Assembly (NCBI RefSeq): GCF_000377205.1
Contig: NZ_KB897906.1
Span: 154,272-218,271, forward strand
Direction: 5' to 3'
From: Thioalkalivibrio sp. ALJ3
GTDB taxonomy: Bacteria > Pseudomonadota > Gammaproteobacteria > Ectothiorhodospirales > Ectothiorhodospiraceae
DNA: 64,000 nt
Part shown: positions 38,194 through 49,088 of the stretch, piece by piece
Layout: each line of letters begins with the position of its first letter
How positions within the stretch are numbered: the first letter of the stretch is position 1
The notes under the pieces: model-generated
Seen by the model: the letters and a program-made list of their open reading frames with translations, nothing else
Told to the model about the DNA's origin: nothing
Databases searched by the model: none
Position numbers and translations under genes: made by a program

Positions 38194-39753
38194 ATGAGCG
38201 CGCTGGAAGAACATCAGCAACAGTTGCAGGCCCTGATTGCCACACTGGGGTTTCCCGAACCCGCGCCGCGTGACCAGGTGCAGCGGATCGAGACCCACAT
38301 CTCGACGGTCATCCTCGCGGGTGACCATGCATACAAGTTCAAAAAGCCACTGGTTCTGGGATTCCTGGACTTTTCCACCCTGGAGGCGCGCAAGCACTTC
38401 TGCGAGACCGAGCTGGAGGTAAACCGCCGCCTGGCCCCGCAGATCTATATCGACGTGGTGACCCTGAACGGTGAGGCCACGGCCCCGCGCATCAACGGCG
38501 AAGGACCAGTCCTGGATTATGCCGTGTGCATGCGTCGGTTCGATCGCCGCAAGCAGCTGGACAACCTGCTGGAGAAAGGCCGACTGCCAAGCGCGGCCAT
38601 GGACGCGCTTGGCCATTACATCGCGGAGTTTCACGAACGCACGGAGCGGGCGGACGCCGACTCGCCTCATGGCACTCTTGAGGCGGCGACCCAGCCCATG
38701 CTGGATAACTTTCCGGCGCTCTCGGAAGCAGTACGTGGCGAAGCTGAGCGCGCCCGCCTGACAGCGCTGGAACGATGGACCCGCCGCGAGATCGACCGTC
38801 TCGGTCCGTTTCTGGAGTCGCGGCACCGCGGGGGCTTTGTCCGCCACGGACATGGCGACCTGCATCTGGGCAACATCGTGTATGTCGAAGACCCGGAACG
38901 AGGTGAAGCTCTCGCGGCCTTCGACGCCATCGAGTTCGACCCCGATCTGCGCTGGATCGACGTGATCTCCGAGATCGCGTTCACAACGATGGATCTTCTG
39001 TCACGCGAGGCGCGTGCACATGCCTGGCGATTGCTGAATGCGTATCTCGAAGGTCGTGAAGACTTCGCCGGGCTCGCACTCCTTCCTCTCTACCAGGTCT
39101 ATCGTGCGTTGATCCGAGCCAAGGTGCAGGGCATCCATGCACAAGAGTCCCATTTGCCGTCGGACGAACAGGCCGCACACCGTGCGCAGATGGGCCGTTA
39201 CCTTGCGCTGGCGGAACGCCTGACCGAGCCGGGTACGCCTCGCCTGATTCTGATGCACGGCGTATCCGGCAGTGGGAAGACCGTGATCAGTACACAAATT
39301 ATCGAGGCCCTCGGGGCATTGCGGCTGCGCTCCGATATCGAGCGCAAGCGCATGGGCGACGAGGTCTCGTACAGCGAGGAGGCACGCGGGCAGATCTACT
39401 CTCACCTGCGCGAGCGCGCCGATACCCTTCTCGCACTAGGCCATACCGTAATCGTGGACGCGACCTTCCTGACACGTGCCCACCGGACACCATTCCAGAA
39501 GCTCGCCACCCGCCACCAGGCTGGCTTCGCGGTGGTCGCCTGTCATGCCAGCGATCGGATACTGCACCAGCGTCTCGAACAGCGCGCAGCGGCTGCTCAG
39601 GATGCCTCCGATGCGGATTACCAGGTGATGCAGCAACAACGCCCGCAGCAGGAATGGCCAACCGGTGCGGAAGGGGTGGTGGAGGTTGCGCCGGAACAAC
39701 CCCTGGACACCGATGCACTCGCACGGCAGCTTTTGCAACCGGTTTCCGCCTGA
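38194..39753 (+). CDS. Fused aminoglycoside-phosphotransferase-like and P-loop kinase protein
   Basis: 519 residues, two domains. The N-terminal ~330 residues are an APH-like kinase fold with HGDLHLGNIVYV (catalytic loop) and FDAIEFDPDLRWIDVISEI (metal site). The C-terminal ~180 residues are a P-loop kinase with Walker A GVSGSGKT and a Zeta-toxin/AAA_33-like layout. The family is common in proteobacteria and annotated as a bifunctional ATP-binding protein; the substrate is unknown and antibiotic resistance should not be assumed. The ATG at 38194 follows GGAG; the upstream open extension overlaps mrcB antisense and is not coding. Confidence 0.85.
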   Translation: MSALEEHQQQLQALIATLGFPEPAPRDQVQRIETHISTVILAGDHAYKFKKPLVLGFLDFSTLEARKHFCETELEVNRRLAPQIYIDVVTLNGEATAPRINGEGPVLDYAVCMRRFDRRKQLDNLLEKGRLPSAAMDALGHYIAEFHERTERADADSPHGTLEAATQPMLDNFPALSEAVRGEAERARLTALERWTRREIDRLGPFLESRHRGGFVRHGHGDLHLGNIVYVEDPERGEALAAFDAIEFDPDLRWIDVISEIAFTTMDLLSREARAHAWRLLNAYLEGREDFAGLALLPLYQVYRALIRAKVQGIHAQESHLPSDEQAAHRAQMGRYLALAERLTEPGTPRLILMHGVSGSGKTVISTQIIEALGALRLRSDIERKRMGDEVSYSEEARGQIYSHLRERADTLLALGHTVIVDATFLTRAHRTPFQKLATRHQAGFAVVACHASDRILHQRLEQRAAAAQDASDADYQVMQQQRPQQEWPTGAEGVVEVAPEQPLDTDALARQLLQPVSA

Positions 39754-39798
39754 TCCCGCGTGGCCATGTCACAATAGACCCTGGTTCCTCTCTTGCAA

Positions 39799-40578
39799 AT
39801 GCTCATGTCCCGTACTCTCGCCCTGCTCCCGGCCGCTGGCCTCCTGACCCTGGCGGCGGCTCTGCCGGCCCAGGCCGACGCTCTCTTGCACTACATCGAC
39901 GACGAAGGGCTCGAGAGTCAGATCCTGGTGCGTGACCACATGATCCGCATGGAGTTGAACGAGGCGATTAGCGGGACTTCCGGTTACATGTTGTTCGACG
40001 CACGCAATGACCAGCTCACCGTGGTGGACGACGACGACCAGACCTATTTGCCGCTGACCCGCGAGGTGATGGACCAGCAGATACAGGCGATGACCGACAT
40101 GGTCAGCGACCTGCGCCGACAGATGGAACAGCTCCCCCCCGATGTTCGCGAACAGCTGAAACAACAGCTCGGCATCGGCCCCGAGGGATTCGAGGCCGAT
40201 ATCAGTACCCGCGAGACCGGCGAACAGCGGGATATCGGAGAGTTTGTCTGTAGCGAGATCGAGGTCTTGATCGACGATCGCCCCCAGAGCACGGTCTGCG
40301 TCGCCGACGCGCAGTCTCTGGGACTAGACGAATCCGATTTCCAGACCCTCGGGGCCTTGATGGATCGGCTTTATGAGCTGTCGTTGCGCGCCCTCGAGGC
40401 GGGAGGGCCCATGGCTTCCCAGATGGGGGCGTCCCTGCTCCCGCGTGTGGAGGGAATCCCGCTGGAGGTTCGCGAATACGAGGGTGTCACAACCCGGCTG
40501 GCAGGACTGTCCACCGATCCACTGAGCGAGGCCCTGTTTCAGGTGCCCGAGAGCTATGAAGAAACCGAGATGTTCTAG
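39799..40578 (+). CDS. Secreted protein of unknown function
   Basis: About 259 residues. A clear signal peptide (LALLPAAGLLTLAAALPAQA) precedes a soluble acidic chain with DUF4412-like features: GYMLFDARNDQLTVVDDDDQ and a Met/Gln-rich amphipathic stretch around 90-120. Two cysteines (in EFVCSEIE and STVCVAD) may form a disulfide. Starts at 39793 (TTG), 39799 or 39805 all keep the signal peptide; 39799 is a compromise. The 3' end overlaps the NlpC/P60 gene by 23 nt, so the two are coupled. I do not recognise a function. Confidence 0.7.
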   Translation: MLMSRTLALLPAAGLLTLAAALPAQADALLHYIDDEGLESQILVRDHMIRMELNEAISGTSGYMLFDARNDQLTVVDDDDQTYLPLTREVMDQQIQAMTDMVSDLRRQMEQLPPDVREQLKQQLGIGPEGFEADISTRETGEQRDIGEFVCSEIEVLIDDRPQSTVCVADAQSLGLDESDFQTLGALMDRLYELSLRALEAGGPMASQMGASLLPRVEGIPLEVREYEGVTTRLAGLSTDPLSEALFQVPESYEETEMF

Positions 40579-41140
40579 TCTTCCGGGGTCTTTGGCCGGC
40601 TACGGGCTGGAGCCGGCCAGTATCCTGCCTGTTCTGGGGCTGGGGCTTGCACTAGTCCTGGTCGGGTGCGCGGGCAGTCCCGAGCCACGTGGGCCTGCCC
40701 CGGAACCGATCCAAGTGGACCCGGAGCCCCAGGTAGTCGAAGGCTCCATGAGCTACACGCCCGAGGTGGAACTGAAGCGTTCGGAGGTCGTGCTTGCGGC
40801 GCTTGGTCATCTGGATGCGCCTTATCGCTATGGCGGTACCGACGCCAGCGGGCTCGACTGTTCCGCGCTGGTACAGCGCGCATACCGCGAAGCGGGTCGC
40901 GATGTGCCCCGCACGACCGGCGAGCAGGCCGAGGCGGCCATCCAGCGTGATGGTGACCCAAGTCCCGGCGACGTCGTCTTCTTCGCGATAAACGGGAATC
41001 AAATCGACCATGTCGGGGTCTATGTCGGTGAAGGCCGATTCGTCCACGCACCCAGTTCGCGCGGGCAGGTCCGCATCGAGGAACTCGACAATCCCTACTG
41101 GGGCCCGCGCACCCGATTCGCAGGCCATTTCTTCGACTAA
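40556..41140 (+). CDS. NlpC/P60 (C40) peptidase lipoprotein
   Basis: 194 residues. It has an unusually long n-region, then a hydrophobic segment ending in a lipobox LVGC (Cys38). The C40 domain follows with catalytic Cys in DASGLDCSALVQRAY, His in NQIDHVGVYVG and the third residue, His, in FVHAPSS. This is a peptidoglycan endopeptidase (D-Glu-mDAP type) of the Spr/MepS class by architecture. It overlaps the upstream secreted-protein gene and precedes a DUF302 gene by 41 nt. Confidence 0.88.
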   Translation: MKKPRCSSLPGSLAGYGLEPASILPVLGLGLALVLVGCAGSPEPRGPAPEPIQVDPEPQVVEGSMSYTPEVELKRSEVVLAALGHLDAPYRYGGTDASGLDCSALVQRAYREAGRDVPRTTGEQAEAAIQRDGDPSPGDVVFFAINGNQIDHVGVYVGEGRFVHAPSSRGQVRIEELDNPYWGPRTRFAGHFFD

Positions 41141-41181
41141 GCGGGCCTCGGGCCCCTGGAACCGACTACGAGGAAGGAACC

Positions 41182-41700
41182 ATGAAGGCATCCCCCCATC
41201 TGCCCCAACTACTGCGCCGTTCGGTACTCGCCCTGGCCCTGAGCGCGGGCCTGGCGCTGGGCGCGACCGCCAGTGCTTATGAAACCGTAATGGACACCGA
41301 CGAGCGCGTGATCTTCAAGATCGAGGGCGACTTCGATCACTACTTCGAGATGGTGGAAGAAGCGATTTCTGCCGAAGGTCTGGTGATCAACAACGTTGGT
41401 TTCATCGCGAACATGCTCGACCGTACCGCCGGGCAGGAGAGCGGCGAGGGTATCTACCTGGATGGCAGGTCGGTGGACTTCTGCAGCGCAACCTATTCCC
41501 GGGCCACGATGGAAGCCGATCCCCACAACATGGTGTTCTGCCCCTACATCATCACCGTCTACGAGCTAACCGACGAGCCCGGCGTCGTGTACATGGGCTA
41601 TACCCCGGTACCCGAGGTCGGCGATAAAGAGTCCAAGGAAAGCTTGCGGGCCGTGAATGAACTGGTCGAGCGCATTATCAAGGAAGCCCTCGCGTTCTGA
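41182..41700 (+). CDS. Periplasmic DUF302 protein
   Basis: 172 residues. A signal peptide is cleaved near ATASA-YE (about residue 34). The DUF302 domain is visible in DFDHYFEMVEEAISAEGLVI and VFCPYIITVYEL. Two cysteines in the mature part (SVDFCSATYS, NMVFCPYI) could pair. DUF302 proteins occur often in sulfur-oxidising and other chemolithotrophic bacteria, but their biochemical role is not established. It is last of three genes for exported proteins, followed by a strong terminator that has been hit by an insertion sequence. Confidence 0.85.
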   Translation: MKASPHLPQLLRRSVLALALSAGLALGATASAYETVMDTDERVIFKIEGDFDHYFEMVEEAISAEGLVINNVGFIANMLDRTAGQESGEGIYLDGRSVDFCSATYSRATMEADPHNMVFCPYIITVYELTDEPGVVYMGYTPVPEVGDKESKESLRAVNELVERIIKEALAF

Positions 41701-41715
41701 TTGCCAGCGCCACCC

Positions 41716-41753
41716 AAAAAAGCCCGGCAGCCAAAGGCTTGCCGGGCTTTTTT
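41716..41753 (+). terminator. Terminator after the DUF302 gene, interrupted at its T-tract
   Basis: AAAAAAGCCCGGCA pairs with TGCCGGGCTTTTTT around a 10-nt loop, 15 nt after the stop codon. The six T form the left target duplication of the insertion sequence that starts at 41756. The A-run on the other arm would make it work in both directions. Confidence 0.88.
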
Positions 41754-41755
41754 AT
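41748..41755. repeat. Left target-site duplication of the ISL3 element
   Basis: TTTTTTAT, identical to 43067-43074. The 8-bp length is the one known for ISL3-family transposition. Confidence 0.9.
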
Positions 41756-43066
41756 GGTTCATCGAAGGATACCGGGGAGGTGTTCGTGCACTGAACCGCA
41801 TCGTAATCTCGCGTGGAGTCAGGCAGGACGCGGGAGAGCGGGATGCTGGACAAGAAGACGTTGCAGAAGCTGGGCGGCTGGGAAGGCTATCGGCTGGAGC
41901 GTGCGGTGTGGCCGGAGGAGGCCGGCGGGACGCTGGAGCTGCACCTGAAGCCGACACGGCAGTGGATGCACTGCGAACGCTGCGGCCACCGGACGCGTCA
42001 GGTGCACGAGACGACGCTGCGGCGGGTTCGGGATCTTCCCCTGTTCGAGTACCGGGTGGTGCTGGTGGTGCCGCGTCGCCGGGTGTGGTGCGAGCACTGC
42101 GGGGGACCGCAGTTGGAGCGCCTGAGCTGGCTGGGGCGCTACCAGCGACTGACCAACCGGTTGGCGGACGCCTGCAGTCAGTTGCTGCGCTCGGCCAGCA
42201 TCCAGGCGGTGGCGGCCTTCTATGGCCTGGGCTGGCACACGGTGAAGACGGTGGACCGGCATCGGCTGGCGGCTTCGTTGCCGGAGCCGGACCGGGCGTC
42301 GATCCGCTATCTGGCGATGGACGAGTTCGCCCTGCACAAGGGCCACCGGTATGCCACGGTCGTGATCGAGCCGATCCGGCGTCAGGTGCTGTGGGTCGGG
42401 GAAGGCCGTTCGCGCGAGACGGCGCGGGCCTTCTTCGAGCAGCTCCCGGAGGGTGTGCGCGAGCGCATCGAGGCGGTGGCGATCGATATGACCACGGCCT
42501 TCGAGCTCGAGATCCGGGCGCAGTGTCCCCGGGCCGAGATCGTCTACGACCTGTTCCATGTGGTGGCCAAGTACGGCCGCGAGGTCATCGACCGGGTGCG
42601 CGTCGACGAGGCGAAGCGTCTGGGCGAGGACCGTCGGGCCCGTCGTGTGATCAAGTCCAGCCGCTGGCTGCTGCTGCGCAACCGGGCGTCGCTGAATACC
42701 GGGCAGGCGGTGCGTCTGGACGAGCTGTTACAGGCCAACCAGGCGTTACTGACGGTCTATCTGTTACGCGACGAACTCAAGCGGCTCTGGTTCCAGCGCC
42801 GTCCGGAACAGACCTGGCAGGCCTGGCGACACTGGGTACAACAGGCACAGGAGAGTGGCATCCAGGCCCTGCAGCGCTTCGCGCGGTTGCTGGAGCCCTA
42901 TCTGCCCGGCATCGTCTCGCGCTGCCGGCATCGGCTGAATACCAGCGTTGTCGAAGGCATCAACAACACCATCAAAGTCATCAAGCGTCGCGCCTACGGC
43001 TACCGCGACCAGGACTACTTCTTCCTCAAAATCCGCGCCGCCTTCCCCGGTAATGCTCGATGAACC
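41756..43066 (+). mobile_element. Complete ISL3-family insertion sequence, 1311 bp
   Basis: Bounded by imperfect inverted repeats: the left end starts GGTTCATCGA and the right end, read on the other strand, also starts GGTTCATCGA. Both then share TACCGGGGA after four differing bases (about 25 bp in all). Flanked by perfect 8-bp duplications TTTTTTAT. It carries one transposase gene whose stop codon lies inside the right repeat. Intact ends, duplications and gene suggest recent, possibly active, insertion. Confidence 0.93.
41843..43063 (+). CDS. ISL3-family transposase
   Basis: 406 residues from the ATG at 41843 (GGGAGAGCGGG upstream); an earlier in-frame start at 41813 is possible. An N-terminal zinc ribbon (CERCGHRT and CEHCGG, about residues 44-90) precedes a helix-turn-helix region and a DDE domain of the DDE_Tnp_ISL3 type, with acidic residues visible in AMDEFALHKGH and AIDMTTAFE and the final Glu in TSVVEGINNTIKVIKRRAYGY cut to SVVEGINN. 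The frame is uninterrupted, so the enzyme is probably functional. Confidence 0.92.
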   Translation: MLDKKTLQKLGGWEGYRLERAVWPEEAGGTLELHLKPTRQWMHCERCGHRTRQVHETTLRRVRDLPLFEYRVVLVVPRRRVWCEHCGGPQLERLSWLGRYQRLTNRLADACSQLLRSASIQAVAAFYGLGWHTVKTVDRHRLAASLPEPDRASIRYLAMDEFALHKGHRYATVVIEPIRRQVLWVGEGRSRETARAFFEQLPEGVRERIEAVAIDMTTAFELEIRAQCPRAEIVYDLFHVVAKYGREVIDRVRVDEAKRLGEDRRARRVIKSSRWLLLRNRASLNTGQAVRLDELLQANQALLTVYLLRDELKRLWFQRRPEQTWQAWRHWVQQAQESGIQALQRFARLLEPYLPGIVSRCRHRLNTSVVEGINNTIKVIKRRAYGYRDQDYFFLKIRAAFPGNAR

Positions 43067-43074
43067 TTTTTTAT
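43067..43074. repeat. Right target-site duplication of the ISL3 element
   Basis: TTTTTTAT, matching 41748-41755 exactly and directly following the right inverted repeat. Confidence 0.9.
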
Positions 43075-43096
43075 ACCCAACTGAAACGGGCCACCC

Positions 43097-43415
43097 CTAG
43101 GGAGACGCTGATTTAATCGCGCGTCCGCGCTCGAGTCGCTTTTGCGTGGGAACAAGGCGCGGTGACGGCCGTGCAGTCATTCTGCACAAGGGAACCGCAA
43201 CGCCGTTCCCGCGCCCGTTGTTGATCAACAACGGGCGGCCGAGCCCCTGCAGTAAATGGCTTGCGGGGTTGGTGCCCCCTGTTCCCCGATCCTGCGTTGC
43301 GCCCCGAATCAATCAGCAACGGGCGGGTAGAACCACTACCCGCTACACGACGCGCCTTGTCTCGGAAAACAGGGGGCACCAACGCGGACGTGCGATTAAA
43401 TCAGCGTCTCCCTAG
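43097..43415. mobile_element. MITE-like structured repeat element, copy 2
   Basis: 319 bp between the insertion sequence and secF. Terminal inverted repeats of 33 bp (43097-43129 and 43383-43415, 1 mismatch) end in CTAG on both sides. Internal pairings match copy 1: 43152-43161 with 43351-43360; 43269-43283 with 43368-43382 (15 bp perfect); hairpins 43171-43187, 43190-43210, 43323-43343, plus a perfect 22-nt palindrome at 43214-43235 that is degraded in copy 1. It has 16 nt more than copy 1, mostly around 43305-43320. The right-hand CTAG supplies the TAG stop codon of secF. It contains no gene. Confidence 0.85.
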
Positions 43416-44359
43416 GGCGTCTGATCCTCCTCTGCGCCTTCCTTCTTCACCGGCAGGAGCACCTGGCGGTCCACGCCCAGAAGCAAGGCTGCCGTCGCTG
43501 CGATAAAGATCGACGAGTAGGTCCCCACGATCACGCCGATAATCAGCGCGACCGAGAAGTTCTGAAGCGCCGCGCCGCCCAGGAAGGCCAGTGCAAACAA
43601 CACCAGCAAGGTGGTCGTACTGGTGATGATCGTACGCGCCAGGGTCTTGTTCACCGCGATATTCATGACTTCTTCGGTGCCCTTCTTGCGCAATATACGG
43701 AAATTCTCCCGTATTCGGTCGTAGACAACGATGGTGTCATTCAATGAATACCCGATCACCGCAAGCACCGCGGCCAACACCCCCAGGTCGAACTCGAGTT
43801 GCAGGAGCGAGAAGATGCCAAGCGTGATCACCACGTCGTGGATCAACGCCAGCACCGACCCGATCGAAAAACGCCACTCAAATCGAACGGCCACGTAAAT
43901 CAGAATCCCTGCCAAGGCGTAGATCATCGCCAGCCCGCCCTGCTCGCGCAGCTCCTCGCCCACGGCGGGCCCGACGAACTCCACCCGCCGTAGATCCGGG
44001 TCGTCCGGCCCGCCGTCCTGCAGCACATTGAGTACGCGGTTGGAAAGGGTTGCGGGGTCGTCGTCATCCTCGCTCGGGGGCAGCCGAATCAGCACATCGC
44101 GGGAGGTGCCAAAGGTCTGCACCTGTGCCCCGGAAAAGCCGCCTGCGGCCAGTGTCTCGCGGATCGGATCCAGCTCGACGGCCTCGGGATATCCGACCTC
44201 GACCAGCGTACCCCCGGTAAAGTCGATCCCGAAGTTCAGCCCCCGCGTGGCCAGCAGCGCCACGGAGATCACGATCAGGATCAGCGAGACGGTGATCGCG
44301 TATTTCCGTTTGCCGAGAAAATTCAGATTCGAATCGGCGAAGTTCAAATGCGGAAGCAT
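43412..44359 (-). CDS. secF: Protein translocase subunit SecF
   Basis: Inner-membrane partner of SecD that drives late steps of Sec export with the proton motive force; 315 residues. It opens with NFLGKRKYAITVSLILIVIS (TM1), then FGIDFTGGTLVEV, and the membrane core ALIHDVVITLGIFSLL and GYSLNDTIVVYDRIREN. Its TAG stop is formed by the terminal CTAG of the adjoining repeat element. secD lies 16 nt upstream. Confidence 0.96.
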   Translation of the reverse strand: MLPHLNFADSNLNFLGKRKYAITVSLILIVISVALLATRGLNFGIDFTGGTLVEVGYPEAVELDPIRETLAAGGFSGAQVQTFGTSRDVLIRLPPSEDDDDPATLSNRVLNVLQDGGPDDPDLRRVEFVGPAVGEELREQGGLAMIYALAGILIYVAVRFEWRFSIGSVLALIHDVVITLGIFSLLQLEFDLGVLAAVLAVIGYSLNDTIVVYDRIRENFRILRKKGTEEVMNIAVNKTLARTIITSTTTLLVLFALAFLGGAALQNFSVALIIGVIVGTYSSIFIAATAALLLGVDRQVLLPVKKEGAEEDQTP

Positions 44360-44375
44360 ATGTGTCTCCCGGCGC

Positions 44376-46244
44376 TCAGATAGCGAGGCGGTTCAGCCGA
44401 CGCTGCCGCCCGTAGGTCAGGTTGACGATGGCGCGGGTCACGATGATCGCCGTGAACATCGAGGCGATGATCCCGATCGACAGCGTGATCGCGAAACCCT
44501 TGATCGGGCCGGTGCCAAACAGGAACAGTACCAGAGCGGCAATAAGCGTGGTCACATTGGCATCCGCAATCGTGGTGAACGCGCGGTCATAGCCCGAAGC
44601 GATGGCGGCCTGGGGTGACAGTCCGTTACGTAATTCCTCGCGTATTCGTTCAAATATCAGCACGTTGGCATCGACGGCCATACCCACGGTCAGCACGATT
44701 CCCGCGATGCCGGGCAAGGTGAGGGTCGCCTGCAGCATTGACAACACCGAGACGATAAAGATCAGGTTCAGCGCCAGGGCGACGTTCGCGATGACCCCGA
44801 ACACCCGGTAGTACAGGATCATGAAGATCATTACCGCGATGAACCCGATCACGACCGACTGCATGCCGCGATCGATGTTTTCCTGCCCCAGGCTCGGGCC
44901 GACCGTGCGTTCTTCGACGATCGACATCGGCGCGGCCAGAGCCCCCGCGCGCAACAGCAGTGCGAGATTGCGGGCCTCGCGGCTGCTGTCCAGCCCGGAG
45001 ATCTGGAATCGGCGTCCCAGCGGCTCGTTGATGCGCGCGACGTTAATCACCTCTTCGCTGCGAGAGGTGCGCATTACCTGTTCGCCATCTTCCTCAACGG
45101 TTTCGGTCGTTGTTTCGATGAACACCGTCGCCATCAGCCGGCCGACGTTATCGGATGTCACTCGCGAGAAGATCCGCGCGCCCTGCCCGTCCAGGTTGAT
45201 GAACACCGCGGGTCCGCCCGTATCCTGGGCGATACCCGAGGAGGCATCCGTGATGTAGTCGCCGGTCAGCATGACCTGGCGCTGAAGCAGAACCGGCGTG
45301 CCGTCGCGTTCGTGATAAAGCCGCGTGCCCGACGGTGCGCGACCTGTCTCGTCGGCCTCCTGGGCGTCACCACTCTCCGATACCAGGCGAAATTCGAGCG
45401 TGGCGGTCGCGCCCAGGACCTCCTTCGCGCGTGCCGTGTCCTGCACGCCGGGTAGCTGGACCACAATCCGGTTCTCACCCTGCTGGGCAATGATCGGTTC
45501 TGCCACGCCCAGTTCGTCGACCCGCGAGCGCAACGTGGAGATATTCTGCTGCAGGGCCTGACGGCGCAGTTCCGTCAGGTGATCGTCATCCAGGGTCGCG
45601 ACCAGACGGCTGGTGTCACCCGAACCCCGCGACTCCCAGACCAGTTCATCGCGATACTGGCGCTGGAGCCAGCCTTCCGCCGCTTCGCGATCCGCCTCGC
45701 TCTCGAACATCACGGACAGATCGCGGGAGCCGCGCTCCACGGTGTCGAACGAGATGCGTTCTTCCCGGAGGCGCCCGCGCAGTTCGTTCGAGTATCGCTC
45801 CATCGCGGTACCGATCACGGCATCCAGGTCCACTTCCATCAGGAAGTGAACCCCCCCACGCAGGTCGAGACCGAGAGCCATGGGCTGGCCGTTGATCGCC
45901 CGCAGCCAGCGCGGCGTGGCCGGGGCCATGTTGAGTGCGACGGTGTGGTTGTCATCCAGTGCGTTGCGCAAGATCTCGGCCGCTGTCGACTGCTCGTCCG
46001 TGGTTTCGAAGCGCAACAGGATCTGACCATCATCCTGCTCTTCGAGCGTATGCGGCGTCACACCCTGGGCACCGAGGATGGTCCCCATCAGTTCACGGAT
46101 GTTCTGATCAATCTCGCCGGTGGTCGGGTTCCCGATCTGGACCGACGGGTCCTCCGGGAACAGGTTGGGCGCGGCATAAACCCCCGCGCCCAGAATGACG
46201 ACGACGATCAGAGCGTACAGCCACGCCGGAAAGGAATTGCGCAT
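44376..46244 (-). CDS. secD: Protein translocase subunit SecD
   Basis: 622 residues, six membrane helices and a large periplasmic P1 domain. Diagnostic parts are GLDLRGGVHFLMEVD near residue 125, RVDELGVAEPIIAQQGENRI, and the RND-like core VGMAVDANVLIFERIREEL. Order yajC-secD-secF follows tgt and queA, the standard gammaproteobacterial operon. Confidence 0.97.
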   Translation of the reverse strand: MRNSFPAWLYALIVVVILGAGVYAAPNLFPEDPSVQIGNPTTGEIDQNIRELMGTILGAQGVTPHTLEEQDDGQILLRFETTDEQSTAAEILRNALDDNHTVALNMAPATPRWLRAINGQPMALGLDLRGGVHFLMEVDLDAVIGTAMERYSNELRGRLREERISFDTVERGSRDLSVMFESEADREAAEGWLQRQYRDELVWESRGSGDTSRLVATLDDDHLTELRRQALQQNISTLRSRVDELGVAEPIIAQQGENRIVVQLPGVQDTARAKEVLGATATLEFRLVSESGDAQEADETGRAPSGTRLYHERDGTPVLLQRQVMLTGDYITDASSGIAQDTGGPAVFINLDGQGARIFSRVTSDNVGRLMATVFIETTTETVEEDGEQVMRTSRSEEVINVARINEPLGRRFQISGLDSSREARNLALLLRAGALAAPMSIVEERTVGPSLGQENIDRGMQSVVIGFIAVMIFMILYYRVFGVIANVALALNLIFIVSVLSMLQATLTLPGIAGIVLTVGMAVDANVLIFERIREELRNGLSPQAAIASGYDRAFTTIADANVTTLIAALVLFLFGTGPIKGFAITLSIGIIASMFTAIIVTRAIVNLTYGRQRRLNRLAI

Positions 46245-46255
46245 ATTCGAAGACC

Positions 46256-46585
46256 CTAGAGGTCCTTGAGGGTGCCCTTGGGCATAACCTGCTGAACGGA
46301 CTGTTTCTGCACGGCGATATTCACGCCATTGGCGATATCGACCTTGATGAAGTTCTCGCCCACCTCGGTGATCGTGCCGGCCACACCGCCATTGGTCACG
46401 ATCTCGTCACCCTTGGACAACGACTCCACCATCGAGCGATGCTCCTTCGCGCGCTTGCTCTGCGGCCGAATGATCAGGAAGTACATGATCGCGAAGAAGA
46501 TCAGGATCATGATCAGGAACTCGATCATGCCGCCGCCGGCGGTACCGCCTTCCTGGGCATGCGCTGCAGAAATCAGAAAATCCAT
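46256..46585 (-). CDS. yajC: YajC, SecDF-associated membrane protein
   Basis: 109 residues with one membrane helix (MIEFLIMILIFFAIMYFLII) followed by the conserved RPQSKRAKEHRSMVESLSKG and an SH3-like tail (GDEIVTNGGVAGTITEV). It forms a complex with SecDF in E. coli. It is 11 nt upstream of secD. Confidence 0.95.
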   Translation of the reverse strand: MDFLISAAHAQEGGTAGGGMIEFLIMILIFFAIMYFLIIRPQSKRAKEHRSMVESLSKGDEIVTNGGVAGTITEVGENFIKVDIANGVNIAVQKQSVQQVMPKGTLKDL

Positions 46586-46681
46586 CGAAACACTCCCGTC
46601 TAGCCAATCGGTTACGGCACCGGCCCGAGCACGCGGCGCCCACGACCCCCGTGAACGGGATCGCGAAAATTGCCGCGCGGA

Positions 46682-48854
<2,173 letters not shown>

Positions 48855-48916
48855 GGCGCGCGATGCTACCACGCACTGCCGCCCTGAATGCGGATCAAGC
48901 GAAGACGCCATCTCCC

Positions 48917-48944
48917 TTGCCACACCCCGCTCGTGCGCTACACT
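48917..48944 (+). promoter_or_regulatory. Promoter of the tRNA-Leu/tRNA-Thr pair
   Basis: TTGCCA (48917-48922) and TACACT (48939-48944) are 16 nt apart, and the mature tRNA begins 12 nt after the -10. A GC-rich discriminator (AGCGCC) follows, as expected for stable RNA promoters. Confidence 0.55.
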
Positions 48945-48956
48945 AGCGCCTCGAAA

Positions 48957-49043
48957 GCCGGGATGGCGGAACTGGTAGACGCGCCGGATTCAAAATCCGG
49001 TTCTGGCAACAGAGTGCGAGTTCGATTCTCGCTCCCGGCACCA
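48957..49043 (+). tRNA. tRNA-Leu (anticodon CAA)
   Basis: 87 nt with encoded CCA. Acceptor GCCGGGA pairs with TCCCGGC. The anticodon stem is CCGGA/TCCGG with loop TTCAAAA, giving CAA. A long variable arm (TTCTGGCAACAGAG) and a T-loop with TTCGATT are present, the class II shape expected of leucine tRNA. Confidence 0.97.
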
Positions 49044-49088
49044 CCTCTTTATCTCGGGCCCGCCGCCAGGCCCGAAACCGCGCACCTG

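Noticed and set aside
38194-39753. Aminoglycoside resistance gene
   Set aside because: The APH-like fold is fused to a P-loop kinase, a widespread chromosomal family with no shown antibiotic role.
43097-43382. Short open frames within both copies of the repeat element
   Set aside because: The two copies give similar peptides on the minus strand only because the DNA is related; changes between copies follow base pairing, not codons, so these are not genes.
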